Shown here: positions 1 to 10,211 of the stretch, piece by piece
Position numbering within the stretch: the first letter of the stretch is position 1
Layout: the number at the start of each line of letters is the position of its first letter
Assembly (NCBI GenBank): GCA_001829785.1
Contig: MICF01000005.1
Location: 248,001 to 312,000 of the forward strand
Length of the DNA stretch: 64,000 bases
Source: Sulfurimonas sp. RIFOXYD12_FULL_33_39
Lineage (GTDB): Bacteria; Campylobacterota; Campylobacteria; Campylobacterales; Sulfurimonadaceae
Reading direction: 5' to 3'
Notes under the pieces: generated by a model
Databases searched by the model: none
The model's input: the letters and a program-made list of their open reading frames with translations, nothing else
Told to the model about the DNA's origin: nothing
Program-made: the position numbers and the translations under genes

Positions 1-23
1 AGTTCATCGTCAAACTTTTTCAT
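1..23 (-). CDS. start of a gene running off the left edge
   Basis: An ATG on the minus strand at position 23 directly follows the TAA stop (24-26) of the upstream gene, and the frame stays open to the window edge (seven residues, MKKFDDE). The tight TAA/ATG spacing matches the operon style of its neighbours. Nothing can be said about function. Confidence 0.3.
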
Positions 24-518
24 TTACAAACCGTTGCCCCACATGTGCATTTTTTTAGCCATTACCAAGTCATATCCGTCAACGATATCTATCTCATTTG
101 GTGCGCGAAATTCATACTCTTCAAGCATCTCTTTAATTGCTTTGATATCCATAACACCTTTTTTCTCCATAATGATAATATTTGCAGTGTTTGCAAGTGT
201 CAAATATGAGTGCTTCAAAATCATCTTTTTGTTTTTATGCGCATAAAAAATATCTTTTAAAACAACCATGTCATGGTCTCGCGGCAGTGCACGAAACGGT
301 TTTGAAAAATCATCAACATGTTGAATATTTGAACTTGAGAGTTTTAACATGTCATTTATACTCTCTTTTGCATAAAGAGCTATGTCAAATCTACCATCAA
401 CTCTTTGCATCATCTCTTGAAACAGAAGCGATATCTCATCAACGTTTGTTGTTACATGTAGATAATGATTACCCGGAAGCGGCTTAAACAACGCTCTAAA
501 TTGTTCTAGATTTTTCAT
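24..518 (-). CDS. conserved-type hypothetical protein, possibly a degenerate SAM-methyltransferase fold
   Basis: A 164-residue soluble protein without signal peptide or membrane segments. I do not recognise a named family. The second half (about residues 75-155) has the alternating strand/helix pattern of the C-terminal half of class I methyltransferases, with a hydrophobic strand ending in LKD, an amphipathic helix, a second strand IIIMEKKG and a final strand near YDLVMAKK. No glycine-rich SAM-binding loop is visible in the first half, so enzymatic activity is doubtful; this fold assignment is inference. It lies 3 nt downstream of a second small gene and close to luxS, all on the minus strand, so the three probably share a transcript and may be linked to methyl-group or SAM metabolism. 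Confidence 0.6.
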   Translation of the reverse strand: MKNLEQFRALFKPLPGNHYLHVTTNVDEISLLFQEMMQRVDGRFDIALYAKESINDMLKLSSSNIQHVDDFSKPFRALPRDHDMVVLKDIFYAHKNKKMILKHSYLTLANTANIIIMEKKGVMDIKAIKEMLEEYEFRAPNEIDIVDGYDLVMAKKMHMWGNGL

Positions 519-521
519 TTT

Positions 522-824
522 TTAGTAGGTAAGCTCGTTTAACTCTCTAAATAAAAATGCTTCCATAATGTCATCAACACTTCTTTGCGTGTGAGCTACT
601 AAAATCATCATTCCAAGCTCAATAAACGGCCACACGTATTCGCTCTCATCCATAACAATCAAAACTTCACTAAAATTATCAAAACTATCTTTATCTTCGC
701 TATGTTTTGTCTCTACGACTCTGCCCTCTTCTAAAAGGATTTGAGTCCAACATTTTGCCTCATTTATCTTACAGATAGATGAGTCTTGTAAATTATCGCT
801 ATCCATCGGAATTAAAATATACAT
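522..824 (-). CDS. small hypothetical protein, NifX/NifB-C-like fold possible
   Basis: A 100-residue acidic cytosolic protein. It opens with a hydrophobic strand (MYILIPMDSD) and continues with short strands and helices in the manner of the dinitrogenase iron-molybdenum cofactor/NifX family, but no motif proves this. It sits 3 nt upstream of the preceding minus-strand gene and 3 nt downstream of luxS, so it is almost certainly co-transcribed with both. The start at 824 is the only ATG compatible with the luxS spacing. Function unknown. Confidence 0.6.
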   Translation of the reverse strand: MYILIPMDSDNLQDSSICKINEAKCWTQILLEEGRVVETKHSEDKDSFDNFSEVLIVMDESEYVWPFIELGMMILVAHTQRSVDDIMEAFLFRELNELTY

Positions 825-827
825 GTA

Positions 828-1331
828 CTATTTTACCTTTGTCACATCAAGCGCAATATCTTCGTTGTTCATCACGCCTATACCTCTATCTAGCACTTTT
901 TGAGCTATTGCTTTTGCATCCGCTAACGAATGCATCTTATAAGTCCCACACTGATAAACATTAAGTTCGGGAATATCTTTTTGCTCTTTTACATGTAGTA
1001 TATCTTCCATAGAGGCTCTCCATGCTTCGCTTACAACTCTCTCATCCGGAGTACCTATCAAACTCATGTAAAACCCTGTTCTGCAACCCATTGGGGAGAT
1101 GTCGATTATCTCTACTTTATCACTGTTTAAATGGTCTCTCATAAAACCGGCAAAAAGATGCTCTAAAGTATGAATACCCTCAGAGGATAAAATCTCTTTG
1201 TTAGGCTGAACAAATCTTAAATCAAACACCGTTATATCATCCCCTTTTGGTGTTTTCATTCCTTTGGCACGACGAACTGCAGGTGCCGGCATAATTGTAT
1301 GATCAACCGTAAAACTGTCTAATAATGGCAT
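828..1331 (-). CDS. luxS: S-ribosylhomocysteine lyase LuxS
   Basis: LuxS cleaves S-ribosylhomocysteine to homocysteine and DPD, the autoinducer-2 precursor, in the activated-methyl cycle. The 167-residue length is normal. The metal site is intact: HTLEH (His54, His58) and the cysteine of YQCGTY (Cys128), plus the catalytic cysteine in MGCRTGFY (Cys83). It acts in the cytosol. It appears to be the first gene of a three-gene minus-strand unit with two small hypothetical genes. Its presence matters for the methylthioribose genes near 60 kb, because both belong to the salvage of SAM-derived products. Confidence 0.97.
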   Translation of the reverse strand: MPLLDSFTVDHTIMPAPAVRRAKGMKTPKGDDITVFDLRFVQPNKEILSSEGIHTLEHLFAGFMRDHLNSDKVEIIDISPMGCRTGFYMSLIGTPDERVVSEAWRASMEDILHVKEQKDIPELNVYQCGTYKMHSLADAKAIAQKVLDRGIGVMNNEDIALDVTKVK

Positions 1332-1405
1332 AAAAATATCCTTTTAAAAATTGAGTTATTGTAGCGTTTTTTTATTTCTCTAAAGATAATAAAAAAGTTA
1401 TAATT

Positions 1406-1762
1406 TTATGATAACAGAGAAGTTTCTTTTAGCCTTTTCCTTTTTTTTGCTGCTGCAGCTTTTAATTCATAATAAAAAATATCTTGTTCATCATCATCAA
1501 GTTCTCTATATGCAACTAACCCATCATACTCTTTTTCAGACATATCCAAATTTTCTAAATCATCCATATGATTTTTCATATTTTTTTGAGCTTCTAATTT
1601 CATCTTTAATAGTGAAATTTTTTCAATATATATTTCCTTGATAGGAGTTAATCCTTTCTCTAGATTTACAATTTGTCTTGCAGACACCCCAAACTCTTTT
1701 GATAGCGCTTGTTGGGAGAAACCCAACTCTTTTCGGATTGTTTTCAATTCTTCACCCGTCAT
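1406..1762 (-). CDS. XRE-family helix-turn-helix transcriptional regulator
   Basis: A 118-residue protein whose first 55 residues form a Cro/C1-type HTH: MTGEELKTIRKELGFSQQ is helix 1-2 and LSKEFGVSARQIVNLEKG the recognition part. The remainder is acidic and helical, ending in a lysine/arginine-rich tail (AAAAKKRKRLKE), which could mediate oligomerisation. It is transcribed divergently from the NIT-sensor operon starting at 2045. A perfect inverted repeat (1803-1830) lies in the shared intergenic region and overlaps the -35 box of a strong promoter facing that operon, so this protein is a good candidate for binding there; that is inference. No ligand domain is recognisable. Confidence 0.85.
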   Translation of the reverse strand: MTGEELKTIRKELGFSQQALSKEFGVSARQIVNLEKGLTPIKEIYIEKISLLKMKLEAQKNMKNHMDDLENLDMSEKEYDGLVAYRELDDDEQDIFYYELKAAAAKKRKRLKETSLLS

Positions 1763-1802
1763 CGAACCTCCAATTTACACTACTGTAGCAAAAAAATATC
1801 TT

Positions 1803-1830
1803 TTCACTAAAAAACTATTGACTTAGTGAA
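1803..1830. promoter_or_regulatory. candidate operator, inverted repeat TTCACTAA-N12-TTAGTGAA
   Basis: Two perfect 8-bp arms (1803-1810 and 1823-1830) with centres about two helical turns apart. The right arm overlaps the TTGACT -35 box of the rightward promoter, a geometry typical of repression. It lies 41 bp upstream of the divergent XRE gene. Confidence 0.55.
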
Positions 1831-1846
1831 ATAATTTCAATATAAT
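1818..1846 (+). promoter_or_regulatory. sigma-70 type promoter for the NIT-sensor operon
   Basis: TTGACT (1818-1823), 17-bp spacer, TATAAT (1841-1846). A clear -35 box is unusual in Campylobacterota, where promoters often rely on the -10 alone. The start codon of the first gene is about 190 nt downstream, leaving a long AT-rich leader with a short direct repeat (AAGACACTT) near 1860-1880. Confidence 0.7.
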
Positions 1847-2044
1847 CCACTGTACCTAAAAAGACACTTGTAAGACACTTTGTTATTTGTTAATTTTATT
1901 AAAAAACAATGATTCTATTTTATATAAAAGTAGATTAATATTTATTGAGTATCTATTGCTCATATGCACCGTTTTATAGATTTTATACAATCGATTTTAG
2001 AGCATTTGTTGCTAAAATTAATACCTAGAGGTTAAAAGAACTTT

Positions 2045-4663
2045 ATGAAAAGTTTAAATATAAAATCTAAATTACTTCTTTTATCTTTAGTTCCTCTAAC
2101 AATCATAGCCATATTCTCATATGTAATCTTAGATAAGATTTTTGAAGAGAAAAATAATCTGGAATTTTCAAAAAAACATATAGTAGAAGCCGGGGCAATA
2201 GCAAAAATAGTTCACTTTATGCAAATCGAAAGAGGTCTTAGCGTTGGATACATAGCGAATTTTAAAAAAAACGACTCTCTTCATTTGTCAAGAAAAAATG
2301 TGGACGATGCTATAAAAAATGCGGAATTAACCTTTTCCAACAAAAGTGATAAGTACGATATTATAGAAAATATAATAAAAGAGCTAAAAGCAAAAAGGGA
2401 ACAAATCTATCTTTTAGATCTCTCTACGACGGATGTAAAAAGCTACTACACAAAAGAGATAGCATCTCTTATAAATATCATCAAAACTCTACCCTCGGTT
2501 ATTGACGACAAAGATAATAGAAATCTTATCCAATCATACAGTTATCTTACTTTGGCTAAAGAAGCACTAGGGCAAATCAGAGCTATACTCAATGAAGTTT
2601 TTATAGCAGACTCATATACAAATAATGACTTCTTTTTATTTATAGAGAATGTTGGAGTATATAATGCAAATATACTTAATTTTATGACGATAGCCCCAAA
2701 AGAGGTACTGGACTTTTATAAAACAGGATTTACCACAAAAGAGATAAACGAAACATTTGAAATAATTGATTTTGTCATTAAACATGAAGCTCGAAAAAAT
2801 TTCAATGTTAAACCCTCTTCTTGGTTTGAAAAAAGTACTAAATCTATAGATTTCCTTCATAAAATAGATTTTGATTTATATCAGATTGTAAATGAGTCTA
2901 TCACTCAAAAATTAAGAGTGTTGTCATATAAAATTTTCGTTGTTATGATTTTTTTTGCTTTAACAATAATAATGATTATTGTATTAATAACAATAATGAT
3001 GAAAAAAATCTTATCTTCTACGGATTTATTGGAAAAGGAATATGTTAGCTCTTTGTCTTTGTTAAAACAATACAAAGAAGCTGTTGATGAGAGTTCTATA
3101 GTCTCAAAAACAGATATAAACGGTATTTTAACCTATGTAAATCATGAATTCTGTAAAATCAGCGGATATGTAGAACATGAGCTTATAGGAAAACCTCATA
3201 GTATTATTAAGCATCATGATATGAAAAAAGAAATTTTTGAAGATTTATGGCAAACTATAAAAGATAAAAAAACAGCATGGTGCGGAGAGATAAAAAACCG
3301 TAAAAAAGATGGCAGCTTTTATTGGGTAAAGGCATATATAAAACCTATTTTAAATAATAATGGGGATATTTTAGAGTACATAGGAATACGAACAGATATA
3401 ACAAATATAGTTGAACGAAAGGCTCTTTTTGAAAAAGCAGCAAAAACCGATGCTCTTACAAATTATGGAAATAGATATAAGTTAAATAGTGACATAAAAG
3501 CAAAAGAAAACTTATCACTTGCTCTTTTTAATATTGATGATTTTAGGCAGATAAATGATTTTTATGGACATGAATGTGGAGACCGTATCATAAAATCAGT
3601 AGCGGAAAAGATTTATAATTTTATCTCCAAAGAAAAAAATCTCTTTTTTTATAGACTTCAAGGTGATGAATTTGCTATTTTATCCACAGTAGATGTGAAA
3701 GATAGTTTTTTGCTTACATGTAAAGATATTCTTGTTCTTTTAAAAGATGCTTTTATTTTTGCCGAGAAAGAGATAGTGCTTTCATGTAGTTGCGGTATAT
3801 CTTTTGAAGATAAAAAAAATCTTCTTATTAGTGCTGATATGGCACTAAAAATGGCGAAACAAAAAAACTGCGACTTTGTAGTCTATGATGAAGAAAACTC
3901 ACTAAATGATAAATATGAAAATAATATAAAGTGTGCAAAAAGACTAACAACCGCTTTACAAAATGATAAGTTTATAACTTTTTACCAGCCTATAGTAAAT
4001 AATGATACTTTAAAGCATGAAAAATTTGAAGCCCTTATAAGAATGATAGATGAAGATGGCAAAATAATTTCACCTTTTTTCTTTTTAGAGGTAGCTAAAA
4101 AAACAAAAAAATATTTTGATATAACAAAAATCGTAATTAGACAATCTTTTGAGATGTTTAAAGAGAGTAATGCAGAATTTTCTATAAACATTACAATTGA
4201 AGATATATTAAACAAAAATATAACACTATTTATATTTAAGATGCTTGATAACTATGACATAGGCAAAAGAGTTGTTTTTGAAATAGTAGAATCTGAGTAT
4301 ATACAAAATTTTGAAGAGGTTTCAGATTTTATCAAGAAGGTCAAAACATACGGCTCTAAAATAGCCATAGACGACTTTGGAACAGGATATAGCAACTTTG
4401 AGTATCTGATAAAACTTCAGGCAGATTATCTAAAAATAGACGGCTCTCTTATAAAAAATATAGCTACCGACAAAAACTCATATCTTGTCGTCTCGGCAAT
4501 TGTAGAGTTTGCAAAGAAACTAAATATGAAAACTATTGCCGAGTTTGTAGAGAATAAACAAATTTTCAATATAGTAAAAGAGCTAGATATCGATTATTCA
4601 CAAGGTTATTATTTCTCCGAGCCTAAAAATACATTGACCATTCCCGTAAAAAGCACCCTATAA
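2045..4663 (+). CDS. NIT-PAS-GGDEF-EAL membrane sensor, probable c-di-GMP phosphodiesterase
   Basis: An 872-residue inner-membrane signalling protein. An N-terminal membrane segment (about 8-28) is followed by a periplasmic NIT-type domain (about 40-290, with the [13 protein letters not shown] signature), a second membrane segment (about 298-325), PAS (about 345-455), GGDEF (about 470-615) and EAL (about 635-865). The cyclase signature reads LQGDEF (near residue 538), so the first glycine is lost and activity is unlikely. The EAL module looks intact: FEALIR (near 662), [19 protein letters not shown] (near 775), LKIDGS and AEFVEN. It therefore probably degrades c-di-GMP in response to a NIT ligand (nitrate or nitrite in characterised proteins). 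It is first in an operon, 8 nt before a paralogous chemoreceptor. Confidence 0.88.
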   Translation: MKSLNIKSKLLLLSLVPLTIIAIFSYVILDKIFEEKNNLEFSKKHIVEAGAIAKIVHFMQIERGLSVGYIANFKKNDSLHLSRKNVDDAIKNAELTFSNKSDKYDIIENIIKELKAKREQIYLLDLSTTDVKSYYTKEIASLINIIKTLPSVIDDKDNRNLIQSYSYLTLAKEALGQIRAILNEVFIADSYTNNDFFLFIENVGVYNANILNFMTIAPKEVLDFYKTGFTTKEINETFEIIDFVIKHEARKNFNVKPSSWFEKSTKSIDFLHKIDFDLYQIVNESITQKLRVLSYKIFVVMIFFALTIIMIIVLITIMMKKILSSTDLLEKEYVSSLSLLKQYKEAVDESSIVSKTDINGILTYVNHEFCKISGYVEHELIGKPHSIIKHHDMKKEIFEDLWQTIKDKKTAWCGEIKNRKKDGSFYWVKAYIKPILNNNGDILEYIGIRTDITNIVERKALFEKAAKTDALTNYGNRYKLNSDIKAKENLSLALFNIDDFRQINDFYGHECGDRIIKSVAEKIYNFISKEKNLFFYRLQGDEFAILSTVDVKDSFLLTCKDILVLLKDAFIFAEKEIVLSCSCGISFEDKKNLLISADMALKMAKQKNCDFVVYDEENSLNDKYENNIKCAKRLTTALQNDKFITFYQPIVNNDTLKHEKFEALIRMIDEDGKIISPFFFLEVAKKTKKYFDITKIVIRQSFEMFKESNAEFSINITIEDILNKNITLFIFKMLDNYDIGKRVVFEIVESEYIQNFEEVSDFIKKVKTYGSKIAIDDFGTGYSNFEYLIKLQADYLKIDGSLIKNIATDKNSYLVVSAIVEFAKKLNMKTIAEFVENKQIFNIVKELDIDYSQGYYFSEPKNTLTIPVKSTL

Positions 4664-4671
4664 GGAAAAAA

Positions 4672-6630
4672 ATGAAAAAAGTAAGTTTAAAAACAAGATT
4701 ATTGATACTAACCGTTATACCTATTTTTGTTATCTTAGCACTATCCGTAAACAGAGTATTTTACGATATAAGCATAAAAGATAATCTAATTATGACTAAG
4801 CATCGCGTACAAGAGGTCGAAGCTTTAGCAAAAGCAATTCACTATATACAGATAGAGAGAGGTTTAAGCGTCGGGTTTACGGCAAGCCAAGGCAAAAAGA
4901 ATAAAAATATACTCCCACAAATACGACAAAAAGTCAATGAAACTATAGATAATATAAAAACAGTTTACACAAATACAAAAGGCGATAATTCAGTTATTAA
5001 CAGCATAAAAGATCTTACTAAAACAAGAAACTCCATAGATTCTTTTAGCATAAGCGTGCCTGATGTGGGAATGTACTATACGAAAACTATAGCTTCTTTG
5101 CTCTTAAATGCGGCCTATGTCCCTTCTTTAATGAATGATAAAGAAGCTAGAAATATAATTCAAGCATATACTCACTTGGCACAAGCTAAAGAGACTTTAG
5201 GGCAGATAAGAGCAATTTTAAACGGGGCTTTTATAAAAGACGAATTTGCGTCAGATACGTTCTTTGCTTTTGGAAAAAGTTACGGCGGCTATATCATAAA
5301 TACTACAAAATTTTTAACTCTTTCTTCCAAAGAGTTAAAAGATTTTTACGACAACACCTTTAAAGGAAAGAGTGTCAACGAAACATTTAACATGATAGAT
5401 ACGGCTCTAAAAAAAGGAAATACAGGAAGTTTAGGAGTAGATTCTTCGGTATGGTTTCCTACAGTAAGCGCTTCTATAGATTTACTTAGGGAAGTAGAAC
5501 TTAAACTGTATGATAATCTTTATAAATTAACGGATAAAAAGATAGAAGAAGCATCTTTTAACATAACGGTATTGTCGGTAGCATTGATTATCGGTATTGC
5601 TCTTTTTACGATTTTTATATTTTGGTTTATAAAATCATCTATTACAAACCCTATAGAAAATTTTAAAGAGACTGTTATATTGATAGCAAAAGAGAACAAC
5701 CTTACTCTAACCGCAAACGAAAATGCTCCACAAGAGTTGTCAGAAATGGCATCTAGTTTTAATGCTCTTATAAAAACTCTAAGAGATCTTATAGAAACTT
5801 CTAAACAATCATCAAGCGAAAATGCATCCATTTCTCATGAGCTATCTACAACATCTTTGGGGGTAGGCAAAAACGTTGAAAAGAGCGTAACAGTTGTGGA
5901 TGAAGCTACCAAAAAAGCAAATGATATAAAAGACAATATAACTCTTGCTATACAAGAAGCACAAAAAAACAAGCAAGAGATTATAAAAGCCAACGAAAAT
6001 TTAAACAGTGCCAGAGATGAGATAGTTACTCTTACAAATAATGTTCAAAATTCAGCACAACTTGAAATCGAGTTAGCACAAAGAATGGAGCTTCTATCCA
6101 GAGAGGCAAATGAAGTAAAAAGTATATTAGAAATAATAAACGATATAGCGGATCAGACCAATCTTTTGGCACTAAATGCAGCCATCGAGGCAGCACGTGC
6201 AGGAGAACACGGACGTGGATTTGCAGTTGTTGCCGACGAAGTACGCAAACTTGCAGAGAGAACGCAAAGAAGCTTAGCGGAGATAAATGCTACCATAAAT
6301 GTGATAGTTCAATCCATAGTCGATGTAAGCACACAAATGAGTTCCAATTCAAATAAAGTTCAAGCATTGGCAGTTAATGCATCGGATGCAGAACAAAAGA
6401 TAAACGAAAGCGTTGAGATAGTTAAAAAGGCCGTTATGGCAACCGATAAAACAGTAGGAGATTTTGAGCAAACTGGTAAAAATGTAGAATATATAGTATC
6501 TCAAGTTTCAGAGATAAATCAAATTTCTTCACAAAACGCAAGAAGCGTCGAAGAGATAGCCGCGGCAGCCGAACACCTTAACTCTATGACGGATGAACTA
6601 CATGTAAAACTAGAACTCTTTTATACTTAA
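4672..6630 (+). CDS. methyl-accepting chemotaxis protein with NIT sensor domain (copy 1)
   Basis: A 652-residue chemoreceptor. Membrane segments at about 8-27 and 297-320 bracket a periplasmic NIT-type domain with the [16 protein letters not shown] signature. A HAMP-like linker (about 320-375) leads into the cytoplasmic coiled-coil signalling domain; the hairpin tip around residues 488-530 contains [18 protein letters not shown] and [17 protein letters not shown]. There is no C-terminal CheR-tethering pentapeptide. It starts 8 nt after the GGDEF-EAL gene with a good ribosome site (TAAGGA) and shares its N-terminal architecture, indicating duplication of the sensor. Likely role: taxis towards or away from a nitrogen oxide or other NIT ligand. 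Confidence 0.93.
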   Translation: MKKVSLKTRLLILTVIPIFVILALSVNRVFYDISIKDNLIMTKHRVQEVEALAKAIHYIQIERGLSVGFTASQGKKNKNILPQIRQKVNETIDNIKTVYTNTKGDNSVINSIKDLTKTRNSIDSFSISVPDVGMYYTKTIASLLLNAAYVPSLMNDKEARNIIQAYTHLAQAKETLGQIRAILNGAFIKDEFASDTFFAFGKSYGGYIINTTKFLTLSSKELKDFYDNTFKGKSVNETFNMIDTALKKGNTGSLGVDSSVWFPTVSASIDLLREVELKLYDNLYKLTDKKIEEASFNITVLSVALIIGIALFTIFIFWFIKSSITNPIENFKETVILIAKENNLTLTANENAPQELSEMASSFNALIKTLRDLIETSKQSSSENASISHELSTTSLGVGKNVEKSVTVVDEATKKANDIKDNITLAIQEAQKNKQEIIKANENLNSARDEIVTLTNNVQNSAQLEIELAQRMELLSREANEVKSILEIINDIADQTNLLALNAAIEAARAGEHGRGFAVVADEVRKLAERTQRSLAEINATINVIVQSIVDVSTQMSSNSNKVQALAVNASDAEQKINESVEIVKKAVMATDKTVGDFEQTGKNVEYIVSQVSEINQISSQNARSVEEIAAAAEHLNSMTDELHVKLELFYT

Positions 6631-6774
6631 GTTATACTACTTGATTTAAAGTGCCTTTTTTAAAACAATACAAGATTAATTAACTTTTAAAAAAATATAT
6701 TAATATTTTTTGTTATTAATCTTAAATGTTAATTTTATATGTTAACATCTGTTTTTTAAATTAAAAGGAGAGTT

Positions 6775-8733
6775 ATGAGAAAATCGAGTATAAAATCCAA
6801 ATTGCTACTATTGACAATTCTTCCTACTGTAGCCATATTATTTTTATCAGTTATTTTAATCACAAAAACGGTAGATGAAAAGAGCAGTCTGGAAGCTACG
6901 AAAAATTATGTATTAGAAACCGAGTCTTTGGCAAAAGCAGTTCATTATATGCAAATAGAGCGAGGTCTTAGTGTAGGTTTTGCGGCATCACAAGGCACCA
7001 ATAACGCTAATGCTATTCCAGCAGCTAGGCTAAACGTGGACAGTGCAATCACAGAGGTTAGAGACGTTTATGCGAAAACAAAGGGCGATAGCTCTGTTTT
7101 AGACTCTTTTAGCGAATTAGCTAAAAAAAGAACCTCTATTGACTCCCTAAGCATAAGTGCGCCTGAGACCGGAACTTATTTTACACAAATTATTATAACT
7201 CTTATCGATACAACCACACATGCTCCATCTCTTATAGAGAACAAAGAGATTAGAAATACTATTCAAGCATATACACATATGGCTTCAGCCAAAGAGTCTC
7301 TAGGGCAGATAAGAGCTAATTTAAATGTTGCTTTTAACAAAGATGCTTTTGTAGAAAAAGATTATTTTGCATTTTTGGGTCGCATTAATACTTATGATGT
7401 AAATATTCGCAAGTTTAACAATTTAACATCGCCTGAATTAAAAAACTTCTATGAAGCTACCTTTAAAGGCGAAGTTGTAGATAAAACAATGTCAATGATG
7501 AATATTGCAAAAGAAAAAGGTATGAACGGCGATTTTGGGATAGAATCATCACTCTGGTTTTCAACAGTCACTGCTTCAATAGACCTGCTTAGAGACGTTG
7601 AGCTTAAACTCTATAAAACAACTCATAATTCTATTGAAAAAAAGCTCTCTGATGCATCATATGCTATTATAGAGATTATTGCTCTTGTTTCAGTAGGTAT
7701 AATTATCTTTACGACTTTCATACTATATCTAACTAAAACTGCTATATCTAAACCGATAGAAGAGTTTAAAGAAACACTGCTTAAAATAAGTAAAAATCAT
7801 GATTTAACTATACCTGCAAACGAGAATACTCCGCTTGAACTCTCCCAAATGGCACATAGTTTTAACGCACTGTTAAATAATCTAAAAAACTTAATAGAAA
7901 CTTCTAAACAAAGCTCCGGCGAAAACGCATCTATCTCGTATGAACTCTCTACTACCGCAATGAGTGTTGGAGAGAATGTAGAAAACTCAGTTGTTGTCAT
8001 AAATGAAGCTACACAAAAAGCAAATCAAATAAAAGATGAAATCCAAAGAGCAATTTATGATGCACAGGATAGTAAAAAAGATATCGTTAAGGCAAATGAG
8101 AATCTAAAGTTTGCAAGGGAAGAGATAGTTAATCTAACTCATAAAGTTCAAAATTCTGCAGAGTTGGAAATTGAACTAGCCGACAAGATGCAGTCTCTTT
8201 CGCATGAAGCAAATGAGGTTAAGAACGTTCTTGAGATTATCTCAGACATTGCAGACCAGACAAATCTTCTAGCACTTAATGCCGCTATAGAAGCTGCTCG
8301 TGCAGGAGAGCACGGACGTGGATTTGCGGTTGTTGCCGATGAAGTTCGTAAACTTGCAGAGAGAACTCAAAAATCACTTACGGAAATTAATGCTACTATA
8401 AACGTGATAGTTCAATCAATTATGGACGTAAGCACTCAAATGAGCTTAAATTCACAGGAGATTCAAGAGTTATCAAACAGTGCAATAGACGTTGAAGAGA
8501 AAATAAATCAGAGTGTTACTATAGTTAATGATGCGGCAGATGCAAGCGATAAAACGGTTAGTGATTTTGAAAAAACAGGAAGAGATATAGAGCATGTGGT
8601 ATCTCAAGTCTCACAAATAAACGAAATATCTTCTAAAAATGCAAGAAATGTCGAAGAGATTGCTGCTGCGGCAAAACATTTAAATACCATGACTGATGAG
8701 CTTCATGCAAAACTCGAACTATTCCATACCTAG
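6775..8733 (+). CDS. methyl-accepting chemotaxis protein with NIT sensor domain (copy 2)
   Basis: Same length (652 residues) and domain order as the preceding receptor, and near-identical at the signalling hairpin ([18 protein letters not shown]), but the periplasmic domain has diverged, so ligand preference may differ. A 144-bp AT-rich gap with its own strong ribosome site (AAAGGAGA) separates it from copy 1 and contains the palindrome TGTTAACA and two ATGTTAA repeats near 6727-6755, which may be a separate regulatory region. Its last 38 nt overlap the start of the following cheB gene, so expression of the adaptation enzyme is probably translationally coupled to this receptor. Confidence 0.93.
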   Translation: MRKSSIKSKLLLLTILPTVAILFLSVILITKTVDEKSSLEATKNYVLETESLAKAVHYMQIERGLSVGFAASQGTNNANAIPAARLNVDSAITEVRDVYAKTKGDSSVLDSFSELAKKRTSIDSLSISAPETGTYFTQIIITLIDTTTHAPSLIENKEIRNTIQAYTHMASAKESLGQIRANLNVAFNKDAFVEKDYFAFLGRINTYDVNIRKFNNLTSPELKNFYEATFKGEVVDKTMSMMNIAKEKGMNGDFGIESSLWFSTVTASIDLLRDVELKLYKTTHNSIEKKLSDASYAIIEIIALVSVGIIIFTTFILYLTKTAISKPIEEFKETLLKISKNHDLTIPANENTPLELSQMAHSFNALLNNLKNLIETSKQSSGENASISYELSTTAMSVGENVENSVVVINEATQKANQIKDEIQRAIYDAQDSKKDIVKANENLKFAREEIVNLTHKVQNSAELEIELADKMQSLSHEANEVKNVLEIISDIADQTNLLALNAAIEAARAGEHGRGFAVVADEVRKLAERTQKSLTEINATINVIVQSIMDVSTQMSLNSQEIQELSNSAIDVEEKINQSVTIVNDAADASDKTVSDFEKTGRDIEHVVSQVSQINEISSKNARNVEEIAAAAKHLNTMTDELHAKLELFHT

Positions 8734-9292
8734 CAAAATCGTCCTAATAGGAGCCTCTACAGGAGGTCCGGGACAGATAGAAAAAATAATTTCATCACTA
8801 CCCATACTAAGAAATACAAGCGTCATAATTGCTCAACATATGGCGATGGATTTTATACCTAGTTTTGCAAAAAGATTGCAAGAGCATAGCCTAAACTCTG
8901 TTACCTTAGCAAACAATAACACTCTGCTTGAATCCGGCAATGTCTATCTCTGTTTTGGGAGTACCATTATTAAAAAAAATGCTTCTATACTAAATTTTAA
9001 AACTAGCCCTTCAAAAGCACATAAATATAACCCAGATATAAATGCCATTTTTAACTCTTTTGTCTTGTTTGCTAAAAATATAGAAATTCTAGGAGTCATT
9101 CTAACAGGAATTGGCGATGATGGAGTAGATGGATGCAAACAGCTCTCACAAGCTGGAGCAAAAGCTGTTACACAAACAGAATCTAGCGCTATTGTTGATG
9201 GTATGACTGCTAGAGCAAGAGCAGAAGTACCAAATATTGAAGTTTTGGATATCGTAGAGATTAGAGATAAAATTATGAGGTTTTGCAGTTAA
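8696..9292 (+). CDS. cheB: chemoreceptor glutamate methylesterase CheB, receiver-less form
   Basis: A 198-residue protein consisting only of the CheB methylesterase domain, which removes methyl groups from chemoreceptors. The catalytic triad is visible: Ser21 in IGASTGG, His48 in AQHM, and Asp142 in TGIGDDG. The N-terminal response-regulator domain of enterobacterial CheB is absent, as in Campylobacter jejuni, so activity cannot be controlled by CheA phosphorylation in the usual way. The start used here (8696) overlaps the receptor gene by 38 nt; an in-frame ATG at 8705 is an alternative, and neither has a clear ribosome site. Its stop overlaps the cheR start. Confidence 0.92.
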   Translation: MSFMQNSNYSIPSKIVLIGASTGGPGQIEKIISSLPILRNTSVIIAQHMAMDFIPSFAKRLQEHSLNSVTLANNNTLLESGNVYLCFGSTIIKKNASILNFKTSPSKAHKYNPDINAIFNSFVLFAKNIEILGVILTGIGDDGVDGCKQLSQAGAKAVTQTESSAIVDGMTARARAEVPNIEVLDIVEIRDKIMRFCS

Positions 9293-10071
9293 TGTTTAGT
9301 ATATTTAAGAAAAAAAAAGCAATTGAAAATATTGAGATAAGAGTAGCAAAAGACGAAGATTATGCGGATGTAGTGCCTGTAGCAGAGTATTTTAAGAATG
9401 AGACAGGCGTAACATTTGAAAAGCAGATATCTATTTTAAAAAATAAAGTTACTGCTTTTTGCAGACGAAGAGGAATAAAATCATTTTTAGAACTTTTGCA
9501 TAATGTTAAGCATGACAATGAGCTTAAACAAGAACTTATTGATACTTTAACAACAAATGAGACATTTTTTTATAGAGAGTTTAAACAAATTGAAGAACTT
9601 GTAAAACTGGTCAAAAAAACAGATAAGAAAGTGGATATCTTATGTGCACCATCTGCAACGGGAGAAGAACCTTATAGCATAGTTATTGCATTACTAGAAT
9701 CCGACATCCCACAACACAGTTTTCATATAGTCGGTATAGACATAAACCAAGATGCACTAGATAAAGCAGAAAAAGCTCTCTTTAAAGAGAGAAATGTAAG
9801 AAATTTATCATCTCTGTTAATTGACAAATACTTTCAAAAAGATGGCGAGAAATTTATCCTAAAAGATATAATAAAGTCACATGTAACATTTAAACTTACA
9901 AATTTATTTGACTCATCCTTTAAAAATATTGGAAAATTTGACTTTATATTTTCAAGAAATATGCTTATATATTTCGATAAAGAGACAAAACTAAAAGCTA
10001 AAGAGATTTTGGAAAGTATGCGTAAAAATCCAAATCAGGAAATATTTTTTGGACATGCGGATTTGTTTTAA
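9292..10071 (+). CDS. cheR: chemoreceptor glutamate O-methyltransferase CheR
   Basis: SAM-dependent methyltransferase that methylates chemoreceptor glutamates, antagonist of CheB. The family signature LTTNETFFYRE and the SAM-binding region APSATGEEPYSI are clear, followed by GIDINQDALDKA and FIFSRNMLIYF. I start it at ATG 9292, where TAATG overlaps the cheB stop and GAGG lies 11 nt upstream; a TTG at 9283 in the same frame is too close to that GAGG. This gives 259 residues, close to the usual length. It ends the NIT-sensor operon, implying that CheB and CheR serve these receptors first. Confidence 0.93.
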   Translation: MFSIFKKKKAIENIEIRVAKDEDYADVVPVAEYFKNETGVTFEKQISILKNKVTAFCRRRGIKSFLELLHNVKHDNELKQELIDTLTTNETFFYREFKQIEELVKLVKKTDKKVDILCAPSATGEEPYSIVIALLESDIPQHSFHIVGIDINQDALDKAEKALFKERNVRNLSSLLIDKYFQKDGEKFILKDIIKSHVTFKLTNLFDSSFKNIGKFDFIFSRNMLIYFDKETKLKAKEILESMRKNPNQEIFFGHADLF

Positions 10072-10138
10072 GATTTTTAGTCAATTTAAAACTTAAAAGT
10101 AGTTATTAAAAGTTTTAGATTTAGTGTAATTTGTGTTT

Positions 10139-10180
10139 AACTCAGACTAAGGCTATACTCCAGTATGCCGTGTCTGAGTT
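10139..10180. terminator. long hairpin between convergent cheR and porB
   Basis: Arms AACTCAGAC (10139-10147) and GTCTGAGTT (10172-10180) extend inward through GGC/ATACT and AGTAT/GCC with a small bulge. It lies between the 3' ends of convergent cheR and porB. No U-run follows on either strand, so it may be a dispersed repeat or an mRNA-end stabiliser instead of a classical terminator. Confidence 0.45.
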
Positions 10181-10211
10181 AGGCGCAAAGTGCGATGAAG
10201 ATAAAAGCTTT

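Noticed and set aside
6727..6760. NssR/FNR-type site in the gap before the second NIT receptor
   Set aside because: TGTTAACA and ATGTTAA repeats are present, but the spacing does not give a TTAAC-N4-GTTAA site; too weak in such AT-rich DNA.
9283..9291. TTG start for cheR at 9283
   Set aside because: It lies only 2 nt from the GAGG ribosome site, while ATG 9292 has proper spacing and overlaps the cheB stop.
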